Of a stretch of DNA of 64,000 bases, positions 12,100 to 25,440 are shown piece by piece (the first letter of the stretch is position 1; every line of letters starts with the position of its first letter). The notes under the pieces are model-generated. The model was not told the origin of the DNA. It made no database searches and saw only the letters and a program-made list of their open reading frames with translations. Origin of the DNA: Himantopus leucocephalus (taxonomy: Eukaryota; Chordata; Aves; Charadriiformes; Recurvirostridae); contig RSEF01000002.1 of the NCBI GenBank assembly GCA_003993805.1, forward strand, positions 8,571,829-8,635,828. The letters run 5' to 3'. A program made the position numbers and the translations under genes.

Positions 12100-13861
12100 G
12101 TAGAGTACCAGTATTTTAACAAAACAAGTATTTCATCTCTGAATGCGTTTATGTGCAGTGAAGGTCAAAACCATACTTCTGAAATATAAGCCTTGTTTTG
12201 TGTCTTTTACGGATATAATTCAATATCACAGCATAGGCATATTGATATTGATGCATCAAAATATTAAATGAACATTTATTTAAAGTTTAACCAAAATGAG
12301 TTTTGCAGTTCAAAAAACCCAAATCAAGTCCTGTTTTGCCTTTCTTTCCTTCATAAATAGACAGAATTCGTAACAGATCCCAAAGTTCAGACAAATTCAG
12401 GTTTTTCCTCAGGTTAGTAAATTTTGAGTATTAAGGTGTATCCTATGACTCTTCCTTCTGGGGAATGTAACCATCCCTGCTCAGATAACCTTTCTGGTTT
12501 CCAGAAGCAGGTGAGTAAACATATGCCCTCTGAGGGCATGTATTTGTGGGAGGGTTCAAAATTCCCTCTCCTTTTATGGGATCTGTCATTCTTCACTTTT
12601 TCACTTTACCATATATTCTTCCAAATTGTTGAATACCAGAGGTATTTCAAAAGCTCTAGGGTACATCTCATACCCTAGGTGCTAACATCCAATTTGGGAT
12701 TTTAATCCAGACTACTTTTACAGTATTCTTCATGAGCTTTGAATCATATCCTATAGACTTCTGTCCCATATTCAGCCATTTTTGCGGTATATTCATCTTT
12801 CATATTCTGGGTTGCAAGGAGCAGAAAAATCTCAAAGAAATATTTTTAAAAACTGCCGTGAAACTTCTCCTACTATATACCCTATCAAAAGCTAACACTG
12901 CAAGACTCATAAATGGGCAAACCCTTTTATGTTGCCAGTAAAATCTCTTTAGTAGCTGCCCTTCTACCAAGCAAGGAAAACACACAAGTGGACAATTTGG
13001 CAGGAACTTTAACCATCCACGTGAAATTCTTCAAGGAATGAAGCACTGCATTCACAATAGACTTACAGAAGATCCCATGTATAGATTTCTTAGGCACAGT
13101 TTGAATAGGGGATGTGATACAAAGGAATATATTGTGACACAGAGCACAAAGTGCCCATTAGCCATCGTTTCCTCCCAAATGCTTGGCTGCAATAAACTTA
13201 TATAATGAAACTAGCTAACACATTGCTCCAGGCGTGCGCACGTTTTGACTTTTGCTCATTTGCTTATTGTTTCAATTTATTAGACAGGTTTTTCTCTGTG
13301 ATCATATGTTTAGCTTAGTGGATCACTCACAAACAGTTTGTCACAGTTTCTAGAGGTAAATAAGTGAAACATAATTCATCACATAATATCTGCTCCCTTT
13401 CCTGTGGTATGACTTGTGAAACCCAAGCCGTATGCATGTTTCCAGTCCCAGCACTTAGGCATATTGATGGATACTTCTATTGTTTCTCCTTTTCATTAAC
13501 TTATTTGATAAAAAAGTTTTATTCTCATCAATACTTAAACACACAGGTACATGAAAATGAACGCTATGAAAATACCATCAACATTTTCTTTTAGCTGTTC
13601 AAGCCAGAGAGAAGGCTATCTAGATTCTGTGATATCTGAAGAATTAACTGTTAACTATAGAATTTCTTTGCCCTTATTAAAACCATTGAAAAATACAGTG
13701 GCATAATTTAATGCTCTTTCATTATTACTGAATAAACCATGCGACATTTGTAGGAATAGACTCTACCATATCAATAAGAATTTGAAAGATCATATCCAGG
13801 TTTGGTTCCGTATAACATTCCTGTGTTTAGTTTTAAAAATAGTAATATTCTTTTAATACAG
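12100..13861 (+). other. PTPRN2: PTPRN2 intron, about 1.76 kb
   Basis: Donor GTAGAG at 12100 and acceptor ttcttttaatacag ending at 13861. It contains a perfect 8-bp hairpin at 12523-12539 and an AG..GT-bounded 52-nt segment at 12361-12412, which I do not accept as an exon. The rest is AT-rich with nothing recognisable. Confidence 0.85.
12523..12539. repeat. Perfect inverted repeat, 8-bp arms, 1-nt centre
   Basis: ATGCCCTC-T-GAGGGCAT at 12523-12539. A second, shorter inverted repeat, TTCTGG-TTT-CCAGAA, lies 16 nt upstream at 12492-12506. No transcript context suggests an RNA gene. Confidence 0.8.
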
Positions 13862-14232
13862 GAGAATGCTGCAAAACTAGTCAACTTCTTGAATGAGAAT
13901 GCATTACCGGAAAGTATGCCTAAAGACCCTATACCTGAAGAATCTACTAAGACAGAAACCAAGAAATCTGAAGACACTGACTCTTCCTCAGAAGAAATAA
14001 ATGCTGGTGTGGAAAATGTAAAAAGTGAGACTTTCTCAAGGGAACTGACGGCTGCAAAGAACAGTGAATCTGACTCCAAAGACCCGAGCGACACCGGCTA
14101 CTGGATTAAGAACACTTTAATGCAGGATGGAAACTCCTATGAAGAGCCTCAGAAAAATATGGGGCAAGGCTTACAACTTGAAGTGAAGTCTTCCGGGGAG
14201 AAAGAATACGGCTATATTGTGACAATGAAAGA
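13862..14232 (+). CDS. PTPRN2: PTPRN2 exon with conserved processing-site region and start of mature ectodomain (371 nt)
   Basis: About 123 codons, phase 0 in and phase 2 out. The acceptor is taatacag|GAG and the donor GA|GTAAGT. Order of elements: a helical AAKLVNFLNE stretch, then TKKSEDTDSSSEE, NAGVENVKSET, a variable Ser/Asp-rich spacer, GLQLEVKSS and finally YGYIVTMK. The KKSE, SSEE..AGVENVKS, GLQLEV and GYIVT blocks are the strongest PTPRN2 signatures in the window. The KK pair matches the human RKK|SE site. Proprotein-convertase cleavage of the luminal domain is known for this family, so KK is a plausible site here (inference). YGYIVT should form the first strand of the ferredoxin-like membrane-proximal ectodomain. 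Confidence 0.93.
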
Positions 14233-15779
14233 GTAAGTACAGCAGCCAATTTGAATGGCATTTTTAACTGGAGAAAAGATAAAGTCATTGTACCTATTGA
14301 AATATGAATGTACAAGAGGAAAATGCCACAGGCATGATTTTTAATAGATCTGAAACTGTTTGGAACCTCTTCAATACTTTGATGAAAATACAAGGAAACA
14401 GTTCCATTTTCTTACAGTTGCCTTTCCTCCAATGTGGAAGATATTTAGTTTGTAGGTCTTTTGCTTAGACCTCTCTCTGTCTTCTCATGTTCCAGTGACC
14501 TTCCAATATGTCAGTAAGTGTGCTTATGGTTAGGATGTGGGCTTTAAATATTTGACTTGAAAGTAGCCTAAATATCAGTGCCTGAGTCATTCTTTCAAAA
14601 AAAGACACACAATAATAAAGCACAATGTTTTCTCTGTGGTTTCATTTTGATCTGAAAATAACACATATAGGAATCCAAACATCACATATGCAGCTAGTTT
14701 AGAAAGAAAGACCTAATGATTTTAGGTCATGTCACTAATGAACTTGACATTTAATACTGTACTTTCAAAAGACATCTTTTTTCCCCTAGTGATACACAGT
14801 TTATTATAGGAACATTTCTGAGTTTAGAATGACATAGGTGCTTTTACATCCTTTTTTTCCCCTGTGAGAACAACGTTATATTTGGTTAGTAATCCTGACT
14901 CATCTTCTGGGAGAAATTAGGAATTTCTAGGATGGGCTTACAAATCTCTGCCCAGCATTATAGAGAAACTGAGACAGAAACTTCTGTAGCCTGGATTGAT
15001 TCTTTTGACTGTCTCAAACTTATTAATGGGATCGTAGGCAATAGGATTGTGGAGGCTTCTTGTTTTTACCACGCTGTGTTGCTTTGAAATGCCTGTGGCT
15101 GGGTATCAGAGGACAGCTTCTTGTTTGCCTTCTCCCAGGGGCTATGCTTGAGAAAGATGGGATCATGAAGAAAGGATGCCATTTGGGGGGAAGAGATTTT
15201 ATACAGTGCGTGGAGGGGCAGGCAGAAGAGAGGAGGGTGAAAGCTGAGGCTTGGCAGCCTGCAAACATCAGAGACAGAGGCTTCTCAAAAAGTGGGGAGC
15301 AAACACCCACTACTCGGAGATAATGGAAGGAATATATTTCATAAGGACTCAGAGGTTACCCTGCAGAAAATAAAAGTTACTGAGTTACTGGAAGGAGAGA
15401 TGTTGAAGGAAAGGACTCACCTTATGAGGACATAGTGGGGATGGGAGTTATGTTAACAGATCCTTGCACTGCTATCATGTCTTATTCTGAGTTTTATTTT
15501 TACCATTTTAGTGTTAAATTTTATTCACTTTCTAAAGAAAGCCAGCTCTATCGTTTAGAAAAGACCTTTCAGAAGTATTGGAGCACTTGCTTTAAGGAAA
15601 GTCCCAAACAATTTGAGGTCCTCATAGTTTTGTTAACAGGTCTGTGTGTCAATAACCACTGTTAATCATTATTTAATGACCAAGTGCTTTGGATTTAATT
15701 AACCATTTTTAAACTGCTTTTGCAATTACACTTTTCAGTTGTTTTCCTGTAACATTCATTTTCATTGGCTGATAGCAGG

Positions 15780-16163
15780 CTCGCTATTCTCAGCCTGGAA
15801 AAGAGAAGGCTCCAGGGACACCTTATAGCGGCCTTTCAGTACTTAAAGGGGTCTTATAAGAAAGATGGGACAAACTTTTTAGCAGGGCCTGTTGTGATAG
15901 AACAAGGAGTAATGGTTTTAAACTAAAAGAGCGCAGATTTAGACTAGCTATAAGGAAGAAATTTTTTATGCTGAGGGTGGTGAAACACTGGCACAGGTTG
16001 CCCAGAGAGGTGGTAGATGCCCCATCCCTCGAAACATTCAAGGTCAGGTTGGAGGGGGCTCTGAGCAACCTGATCTAGTTGAAGATGTCCCTGCTCATTG
16101 CAGCGGCAGTTGGACTAGATGACCTTTAAAGGTCGCTTCCAACCCAAACTGTCCTATGATTCT
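15780..16163 (+). mobile_element. CR1 retrotransposon, 5'-truncated 3' end
   Basis: Sequence from about cgctattctcagcctggaaa to cctatgattct is a CR1 3' end. Visible are the terminal ORF region (readable as MLRVVKHWHR-type frame around 15965-16000), the 'cccagagaggtggtaga' block and ggactagatgacctttaaaggtc. The terminal repeat is reduced to a single unit. The copy is older than the one at 8.7 kb, with frame breaks. The antisense open frame at 15823-16068 is a shadow of this element. Confidence 0.92.
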
Positions 16164-19100
16164 CAAGAACCTGCTCCAGGAGAAAGCTAGTTATTATAGA
16201 GTATGCTTCCAGTTTTTGTCTAGGTCATATGTTGGTCCTTCAGGTAGGTTACATTTCTGTTAGCTTTTTGTCAAGGGGACACTCAGGACTTTCCTTCTGT
16301 TTTTGAAAACAGTCTACCGGAAGTTGATGGTATACCCTGGTTTAACCACACCTCTTGGTTCCTGCCTGTGAATGCTATGTGAAGCAGTAGAAGCCAGTTT
16401 TTCACTGGCTTAGTGCTACTTCCCCCAGGCCTTTTAACTCACATCATTCTGGAAGGCGGCTTTATATTCAATAGCATCTTAACGACACCATCTCCCTTGA
16501 CCATCCAGACTTATTTGGCTCATAAATTTTCTAAAAGCTTAGAGTTTTCCCAGGTCTATGTAATGGGAGAGATTCTGACTTTCAGTCTTCACAGTGTGTA
16601 AATTCTTCACTGTGTCATCTTACCTGTTTTTCTCTCGAGCTAGTCCCCCACTGATGGGTTTTCTCTAGATTGTGTCTATTATTATTCAATGAAAGTTGCT
16701 GAAGAGGGTCATTTATCCAAAGATTCTCGGTCCTAGATAACTTCATATACACAAATATAATTTAGAATAGGTTTGTTCACAGTCTTTACTATTTTCAATA
16801 CCAGAAAGACAAAAAGTACTTTTCTTATATATTAGATTATTACAATTCTAGTAACTTTTGGGCAAGATGCTTTTAGATAAATGTTGGGATGTTGTTAAAT
16901 ATGCTCAGAAATCATGAGAAAAAATTTGCAATGGGTTAGATGGAACTACTTAAAATGGTTTGAATTCAAAAACATGTTTATCAAAACAATTTTAGTTTTT
17001 AATGTTAACCAGCTCATTACACAAAGCACGTACTATCTGTGTTCAGAAAACTTAACTGATAACTCCTCACTACACTGTTAGCACTTTAGAGTACAGCCAG
17101 GTGTCATCTTCTCCAAAGTCACCGTACAGAAAAAAGAGAATAAGCTTTCATGCTTGTTTTCAGTTCCTAATCTAGAATGAGCTAATTGTTAACGAGAATT
17201 AGCTGATTGAGTTGAACTAAAGAAAAATTCCTTTTGTACCAGGATTATGTTGTATTCGATCTATAGCAAACAGATTTTGGTTCAGGGTTCTTAGCCAGTG
17301 ACTTATAACTCTTCAGTGATTTGACCCTTCTCAGCATTTCAACTCCAAAATATAATGGTTTATTTTTTGTTGTTGTTATTGTTAAACTTGTTCGTTTTGA
17401 ATTGGTCTATCTGAAATGTAAGAGTAAAATGAAACCCCCATATTTTGCAAAACAAAATTCATATATTCTGGAATTTTAGAAGAATAACAAAACCTGTTCA
17501 GGAAATTCCACATGCTAAAAATGGACTTGCCCACTCTGCAGGAGCAGTGAAATACTTTCTAGAGCAGTTGAGGGATCTGTTATGTACTAGCATTTCCCAC
17601 AACCTTTTCTTTAGTACATAAAGTGGCCTTAGAGAGCAATTGGATCAGTGTAGCTGAGAGTTTCAGTAAGGACTTGTTTTCATGAGTGTTGTTGTAATTG
17701 TATTTTTTCTTGGGAGAGAGAAGATGGAGAAAGGGATGTTTGTTAACTATCACTGCGCAGAAGAGAAATTTTAATGTCCATTTAAGGAATGTTTATTTGG
17801 TAAGCTTCCTGCATCATTAAGTTTTTGTACTGAAAACCTTACTGGCGGTTTGCAGTAAATACGTAGTATTAACAAATGGCTTAGGTGTATGCTACACATT
17901 TATATATAACTGTACATGCATGTTATATTCATACAGTGAAGTAAAGAGACTGGAACTATTCCTAGTCAGATCTTTAATCTATGTCAGTCTAAAATCTCTC
18001 CTGTTTGAGAGGTGATTGTAGTCTGTAAGTACTCAGGAAACTGATTTCACAACTGATCTTTGATATTTTGTGTTTATATCTTTATGCTTTTTTGAAGTTC
18101 TCTATTTTGAATAGAGAGGAAGCTGAAACTAAACGTAGGCATTAAATATGTCTTTCTAACAGCCTGAGTGTTAGACAAATTCATATGTGAAGTATCTTTC
18201 TTGCAGCAATTAACACATTTAAGATTATAAAACCTAAAATTATGATTTAGGTGGGTTTTTTTAATCCACTCTTAACTTGTGCACACAAAAAGAAATGCCA
18301 AAATATGAACGGTATTTATTTATCATGCCAACATGAAAGGTACTTATTTTCCAGTACTACTATCTTTGTATGTTTTTCTTCTTCCTCCATAAAGCAATAG
18401 GACATAGTTTCAATCCATCAATTTTTATTGACCATGATTTTTTTTGAGCAGCGAAGCTTCATTTTTACAGCTGAAACAGTGGTCTTTTGCTGAGAAAGGG
18501 AACTAGTCCAACATATTTGTACACTGGGGATAATAGCTTGGGTTCTTTTCACCTTCTGCTCTGAAAATGGAACTGAAAAGATTATACTCGGTGGTATAGT
18601 TGACAGATGTCAGGGGTGATCCATTCACTATTAGATTCTCAGGCTTCCGTGGCTTTGCAAGTCTGACCCAAGGAGATATTAAGACTGCTTCAGTGAACTC
18701 CTAAGATGCCAGCTTTTAATTGTGCCACAAAGCAAAGATAAACATTTCTATGTAATACTTGAAGAAAAGATTTGTGATAGTTTAAAGACTTGTCAAAACG
18801 GCAGTCTGATTGTCAATGGCAAGAACAATAGGTCACTCCTGCTGTGTTTGTCGAGTGACCTTTCAGATGGTTGGAGCAGTGCAATCCATACCAATCCATA
18901 ATATCCATCAGCGCTAAGCTTCGGAATGAATTGACAGTTTCAGTGTAGAAAATTGTCCAGCAAATCCTCCACTGTGCTGCTTCAGCACTTTATTATGCTG
19001 AGAAACCAATCAAATTGGGTGATTTACTTTGTTTACTCTTTTCTCCTTCAAAAAATTGGTATTCTGCCACTGTAGGATTTGTGTGAGAGAGATTTGTTTC

Positions 19101-22100
19101 TTTCTCAGTGTAACTGCTTTGAACTGTTTCTACTAATTTTAGGTCTTAAATTCTAAAGCAATCTTATAAAATAAAGTTATCTACAGGATGTTGTTTTCAT
19201 TTTTATGCTACTTTGGCCGTAGTTGCAAAATGCCTCTCTGTTATAGTGGGGATACATCAGTGTGAGCTCTCAAATCAGAGAAGTCTCTGCCTTTGGACCA
19301 AAGAACTCTTCCCATTCTCTGAACAACTAGATCTTCAAGCATGCAAAACTTTTTTTTAGTTGGAAATAATGCCAACACTTGCATTTGTCTGGCAGGATAC
19401 GCTCTAAGCTGAGGGCCAAGATCCCACAATCAAAACATTTAAACAATGTTTAGCCTCCTGAGTCTGAGGAAACCCAAAGCCTGACTTTCCAGAACGTGTA
19501 GTTCTTACCACCTCCAGTAAAACTAAATGCAAGCTGCTGCATGCTTAGCAGTTTAAATAGTCAAGCTGGTGTGCAATTTCTTGGGTAGTTAGACTTACAT
19601 GCACTAAGAAAAATCCTAGTTAGAGTAGAAATTCCATCTCTTTTCGCAGCTTATCATAGTCTTTTGAGCTTTAAAGTCAAGTCATGCCTTTCTGAAGCCA
19701 TGCTGGGACACCCAACGCAGAGGAAGCTTTCCTGTTTTGTGATTTATCATAATGCATGTGCTTGAAGTTTTTCATATCAATACAAGATTACAGACAGCTC
19801 ACGGCAGCTCTGTTAGCTTGTGAGCCAACTTCTGGCATTGTTGTATTAGTCAATTCCTGGATATTTCATGTTTTGTCATATGTTAACTCTCAATTCCAGA
19901 CAGTCTATGTAAAATTATATAGGCTTTAAATCTGTTCACATCGTGTTAACTTAATTGGATCATACATGCCTTTCTGTGCATTTAATTCGAGGTAGCTGAT
20001 ATTCTGCTTAGACGCTGTGAAAAAGCCGAAAAGAGATCTTGTGTTCATAGTATAAAATTGCTATAGAATATGATTAGTCTGACCCATTTAACATGCTGAA
20101 GGGTTAGGTTAATTCCAAATGCTTGATATTATTTCTCCACCTTTACAAAGGTGAAAAACGATACTGCTTTGCATATAATGATTACCTTCCACAGGATGGT
20201 GTACAGCTTGGGACCCTGAAGCTGGGTTGTACAGAACTCTTGGTTTATTCCCCAAGTTTTCGGTTTTCCTAGGCAAGTCATTAAAGCATTGTATTTTTAT
20301 GATCTTCATTATTTGTTTCCCCTACCAGGTTAAAATATCGAGTGCATTTTAATTGCATTTAAAAATGAAATTTAAAACAAATAGGAGAAAATGAATTACA
20401 ATGTTTACAGCAGTGAAACGGGGCTGATAGGTTTTATTGTTCTTTGTTACTGGAAGGTCTTGATGTTTCTTAGAAGCTGAGCTTTTGTATTCCATGAGGC
20501 TTTTCAGTTCTTTTTTAGGAAATAATAACAAAATGTTCTTGTCCCTTAATACGTACATACAAACAGAAACATTGATTCGCCCTTCTCTGCATATCTCAAT
20601 GTCCTCTTTGAAATTGTTATTCTACCTGCAAGTGCAATTTATCAAGGGAAAAAGATTTGTGCATATTCTTCACTTAACTTCTACCACTAGCTTAAAAAAC
20701 TAAAAGAAATTATAAACATACATAAAACAGAAATGCTCTTGCTGCTAAAGTCCATTAAAATCAGCAAGGGACAGCGTTGCTCACATTAAAAAAGAGGTTA
20801 AATGTAAAATTTTTATCCCTCACTTCATCACTTTCCCTATCATTCTCTACCCTTGTACAAATAAGTTCCATAAATATCCATCATTGATTTTAAAGCCAAA
20901 AGTTTTGCTGCTGATAACACAGCTTGAGCCCCTACCTAAATAACATAGATGGAAAACACTTGCCTATGAGTTTTTCGAGTAGAGACAATTCTGTCATTGT
21001 GTCTCAGCACCATAACTGGTGGAGAGATGTAAATCTAGAATCTTCCTTGGGTAACTCTTCACATGTAATTACTCACACTCCCTAGCGTTTTCTAGACATA
21101 AAATCATTTTCCCCTCTTTAATCCTCCAGGTTCCTTGTGATACTTAGAAAGTGACAGGGATCGTATCCCCCACATTATTGCTTCAGTGCCTTAATTCTGA
21201 TATTATATATTCCCAGATGAAAATGATATTTCATGCATCTTATTCTTGCACAAGAAAATAAGAGAAAAACAGCTGTCACCGTAGCTTTGCCATAAAGAGC
21301 AATATTTACTGTATTTTTTTAATATGAGAGATCAGCTGTGAGTATTTTGAATTTCTTCGTATCTGTTGTATGTGCAGAGGTGACAGTGTGTTCTACTTCT
21401 GTTGTCCTCAGCTTTTGTGCTTCCAAAATCTGTTAAAATATATTATTCTGAAATATGATTCTCACCTGCTGATGTAGATCACTTTACAAGAGAAGAGTCC
21501 TTCCAGGGGTCCATCTTTCCCTCCTCTTAGGGCTTCACTTCCCCAGATGTTTTCCTCTGCTTTCTATCAGGACCAGCTCTTCATTTTCACCTCTAGAGGA
21601 ATATCCACAGCAAAATTTTGAATTGAGGTGGCTGATGACCAGCCCATCTGTCACACTAGTGACAGTAATGGCAAGAAATCACTTGGGTCCCTTGAATCAA
21701 TGAAAGGCAACGGGTAATTGTAGGAGCGTGTCTGGAGTCCCCAGTAGGGCCTCAAGGACTAGCTCACATTTGTATCTCTCCATGTAGCTGAACAAATATG
21801 GGTGTTGGCCTAGTTTCCCAGAACAGACGTTCCCAGACATTCCCATTTCTGTCTCTCCGTGCCTTCTGTACCGCATTAGCATCCCTTGTTCAAGTATCGT
21901 GCGCTGGCTCTTTTGGGAAAGCAGCCGGTGCGGGTACTGCACAACCTCTCTGTGGGCAGGTTCAGGTTGCTCTGCTGTCTCTGGGCTATACGCCTTTCAT
22001 CGCTGAGGCTGCACGTTATGTATCCCCAAACTAGGGATGCCGCTGGGAGCTGTGCTTTGTTTCTATAAACAGCGGCAGCCCTTAAAACCCTGAGAAGCTG

Positions 22101-24117
22101 CAATATCTCACAATACCATATGGTCAATACTTTTAGTGTATCACAGTGTTTTTCGGGTAATTACCATGTAGTTCATTACAAAAGAGTGATGAAATTTAAG
22201 CTTTTGAAATGAGTGAGAAGGAGAAAGCCATTCCTGGGAATGCAGCAAACTGAATCATAAGACAGTCTATTATCTGCCAGTACTTCGTCATCAGTGCTCT
22301 TCTACCCAATCCTGGGAAGATCAGATATAAAAATACCACAATTTAATTTTCACACCTGAAATTTTTTTTTAATTTCTTAACTCAGATAACATGTACACAA
22401 TGTGAATGCCTGACCACTAACAATTAGAGTGAAGTAATTTTAATCTCACTCTAAATCATTTTTATTTCATGCAAATGAAATTTCTGGTAGAAAATCAGTG
22501 AGGAGTAATTCAGAACACAGAGAATAAATCAGAAAAAATATTTTAATTTTTCTTTCAAGTAGATATTCTGGCTTTCCACTGGCACTTGTTTGAATAAGGT
22601 ATGTCACAATCTAAAGACTAGGTACATCTGCTATAGAAATAAATTTAGAGTAAATTTCTTAATACTGTGGAGAATGATTTTTATAAAATGTCAGTTTTAA
22701 AATCTTTAAAGTTTGGTTGGATCTCTTACAGAAATTTTTGTGTTTCTTTAACATCTTTCTTTTAACACTAGGTTGTTGGATATTCTTTGTCATTTTTAAT
22801 TTAAACCATCTGTATTATAAATTGGTCTGGGCTTTAAGCTGCCTTGAAGGAAGAGGGAAGATATGAAGGAAAGGAAAGAATGAAAAGTCAGAAGTGCATT
22901 AAAATGCATATCATCAGTTGTCCTCAATCTCATTTATTAATTACTTGTATGAAAGAGTAATTTGATATGAAAGAACAATTCTGTGTTTTCAAGGCTTTTT
23001 TGCATCAGAGATTCAGGGTTAATGACAAATGGACTCTAGCACTGTTTCTAACATTCAGCTTAAAATGCATTAGGGAGTACTTTGGTGGGATCCGTTTCAG
23101 TCTCAGAAAGAAGGATATCACAATTATGGCACAGATTATTGCCATTATTTCTATGCTTCTGCTAGCGACAAAGCATCTGTATGAATTTGTTGCTATTAAC
23201 ACAGCTGGAGGTAGTGCTTGTTTGAAGTAATGCAAGTACAGGCTGGCGCAGTGTCACACTTCCATTATAACTCTAGAGAGTTGCTCCTTCTCGACTTCTG
23301 TATCACTCTCGTGTTTCCATGATGCCGTTATCTCCTCTGACCTTCATAGCCTGACCACTGCCATTGATTTTTACCAAGTGTCATCTATGTTACAAATTGG
23401 TCTGGACTTGAATCTGTCTGTATTAAGAGGTTTAAATTCACACTTACTAGTGGTGGGAAAAGGGAAAAAATTACGGAAAGTGGGAATTTGCTGAGCTGTC
23501 AAAACAGAAGTAAGCTTAAAAAGGTTTTATGGCTAATAAAGCCGTTGAGGAAACAAGCATAGAAATACGAAACTGCAGCCCAATGCAATAAAATTGCAGT
23601 GTCCTTAAAATGATTACAATGACAGTGCTGTGAAGTCAGGCAGCTCTCAAACGATCCCGTGAGTAGCTCTGTGCTAAGAATTTATTTGGTTGCTTTCATG
23701 AATCCTGAATAAATGTGAACCATTTACAAAATAATCATTATTTAACTAACTTTAAGGCACATGCTGTGTTCAAACCAATTTAAATCCATTTAGTGCTGAA
23801 ATGCATTCCTTCTCTGTCTTTACTGGGGATGTGTACTTCAAGACGTACGAAACTGCACTGAAACATGGACAAAAGCCTCAAACTCAGCCAGACAAGGCAG
23901 GCTGGACTTGAAGCATCAGTGCCCAGGACTTTCATTATAGATTATCGGATGAGTTACTCTCAGGGGCACTACCAGACAAGAGAAAGAAATACAAATTTGG
24001 TGTCTAAATGTTCTGGGGTTTTTTAAAGTTTTGGTAGGCTCAGAAAGTATTTAATGATAACACCATAAAATACCTTGATGTTAAAACGTTCCCAGTAGTC
24101 CTTGCTTCCCACTTACC

Positions 24118-24205
24118 TCCTTTGAGACCTGGAGCAAACCACTCAAAGGTCTCAGTTTCTTCTCCATTGTATGGATAATAGGCATCTTTCTTGTGATGAG
24201 TGAAA
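24118..24205 (+). repeat. MIR SINE relic
   Basis: The segment tgagacctggagcaaaccactcaaaggtctcagtttcttctccattgtatggataata follows the MIR core order (acct-ggcaagtcact, then cctcagtttcttcatctgtaaaatgg, then ataata). It is decayed but recognisable across about 70 nt. MIR elements are pre-mammalian and survive as relics in birds. Confidence 0.55.
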
Positions 24206-25194
24206 CTTTGTGTCTAGAAAAAGAGAAGTAGGAGTTGAAGAAGGCTGGATTCAGTAGGTTTATACTGGTAGTTGCCAACCTGATGAGAGTGGGAGAGTCT
24301 TGTCACTGTGTTGTCATGTCTTCTCTGACATGCTCTGTGCTACCTAAGGTCACAGGAGCACTCCCTCCTTCCATGGGGCATATGTAGTGGACACCATACA
24401 CCATTTATTCCCTCCTCAGGCAAATGTGATATCTTTCCTCTGGGTTGCAGGGCTCGTGGCTCAGATGTTGGCAGCTAGCAGCTAAATCAGCCAGGTTTGG
24501 TAAGCGGCCTTTCAGGTCAGAGAATAGTGGTGTTGATGTGCTAGAAAGCGCCATGAAGCCAATTCCCAGGGGACAGGAGTCAGTGGGAAGAGGGGAGTGA
24601 AAGTCTCTTGAGGAACCTTGGTAAAACTGCGTCTGTTTAGTGATGGCATCAGCAGCTCTTCCATAGTTCAGTTACTACTGAAATTTGCACACAAAGAGAT
24701 TCACATCCTTCTATTTCATACTTCAGTAACTGAGTTTCTCATCACGTTGTTTGTTAAAATATTTACTAATCTTAGCAGAAAAAAAAGAAGAAGAAAAAAA
24801 GGTAACAAATTTAACTGTGTCCTTAAAATAAAAGCTTTCATAATATTGTTTTCAGCTTCTCTGAGCTCAAGTAGTGCTGTGATCACAAACTCTGAGACCA
24901 CATCAATGATAAGCTACTATTCACATTTTAAATCTTGGCTATTTATATGTGAAGGCCACTGATCCTCCGCCTCCAGGAGGCAGTGCCAGGGACCCTCTCT
25001 TCTCCTTTGTGGCAGCACTGCTCCTGGAAGACCCTCAGGAGTGAAGCACCTTCTGATGATATATCAGACTCTTTCAGGAGAAAAGCTGCTGTTGCAGCAA
25101 AACTGCAAGTTGTACCTACCCTTCAAATCAACAGGAGATAAATGGGGATGCTCTTCATACTGGCTTTAATGAGAGTGAGTCACAGAGCAAGGAC

Positions 25195-25440
25195 CAGGGT
25201 GTCACTGCGGATTAAGAACTGGTTATGAGATAGGAGAGAAAGATTCACCATGAACTGCTGCTTCTCAGCGTGCAGAGAGATTAGTGGTACCCCATGGGCA
25301 AATTGTCTCTCTTAGGAAGAACTATGGAGGATTTAGAAAAATTCCAGATGGATTTAAATACATTGAGGGATTAAGGAGCACAATGGTAGATGAAATTCAG
25401 CTGGAATAAGTGTGACAGAATAACAGACATTGACAAAAAT
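25195..25440 (+). mobile_element. Ancient CR1-family relic, reverse transcriptase region
   Basis: Blocks appear in the order expected of an old amniote CR1 RT region. First is ggattaagaactggttatgagataggagagaaag, next agtggtaccccatgggc (the 'gtggggtccccag' G-x-PQG region), and last gtagatgaaattcagctggaataagtgtg ('atgaaattcaatgttgataagtg'). Several deletions have removed the catalytic DD part. It is non-functional and much older than the 8.7 kb copy. Confidence 0.6.

Noticed and set aside
12361..12412. 52-nt segment bounded by AG and GTTAGT, open in phase 0 (TEFVTDPKVQTN), between two PTPRN2 exons
   Set aside because: Including it would end in phase 1 and break the frame with the next exon, which needs phase 0. 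The neighbouring exons already align to the human protein without a missing piece.
15823..16068. 81-codon minus-strand frame
   Set aside because: Antisense of the CR1 3' fragment on the + strand.
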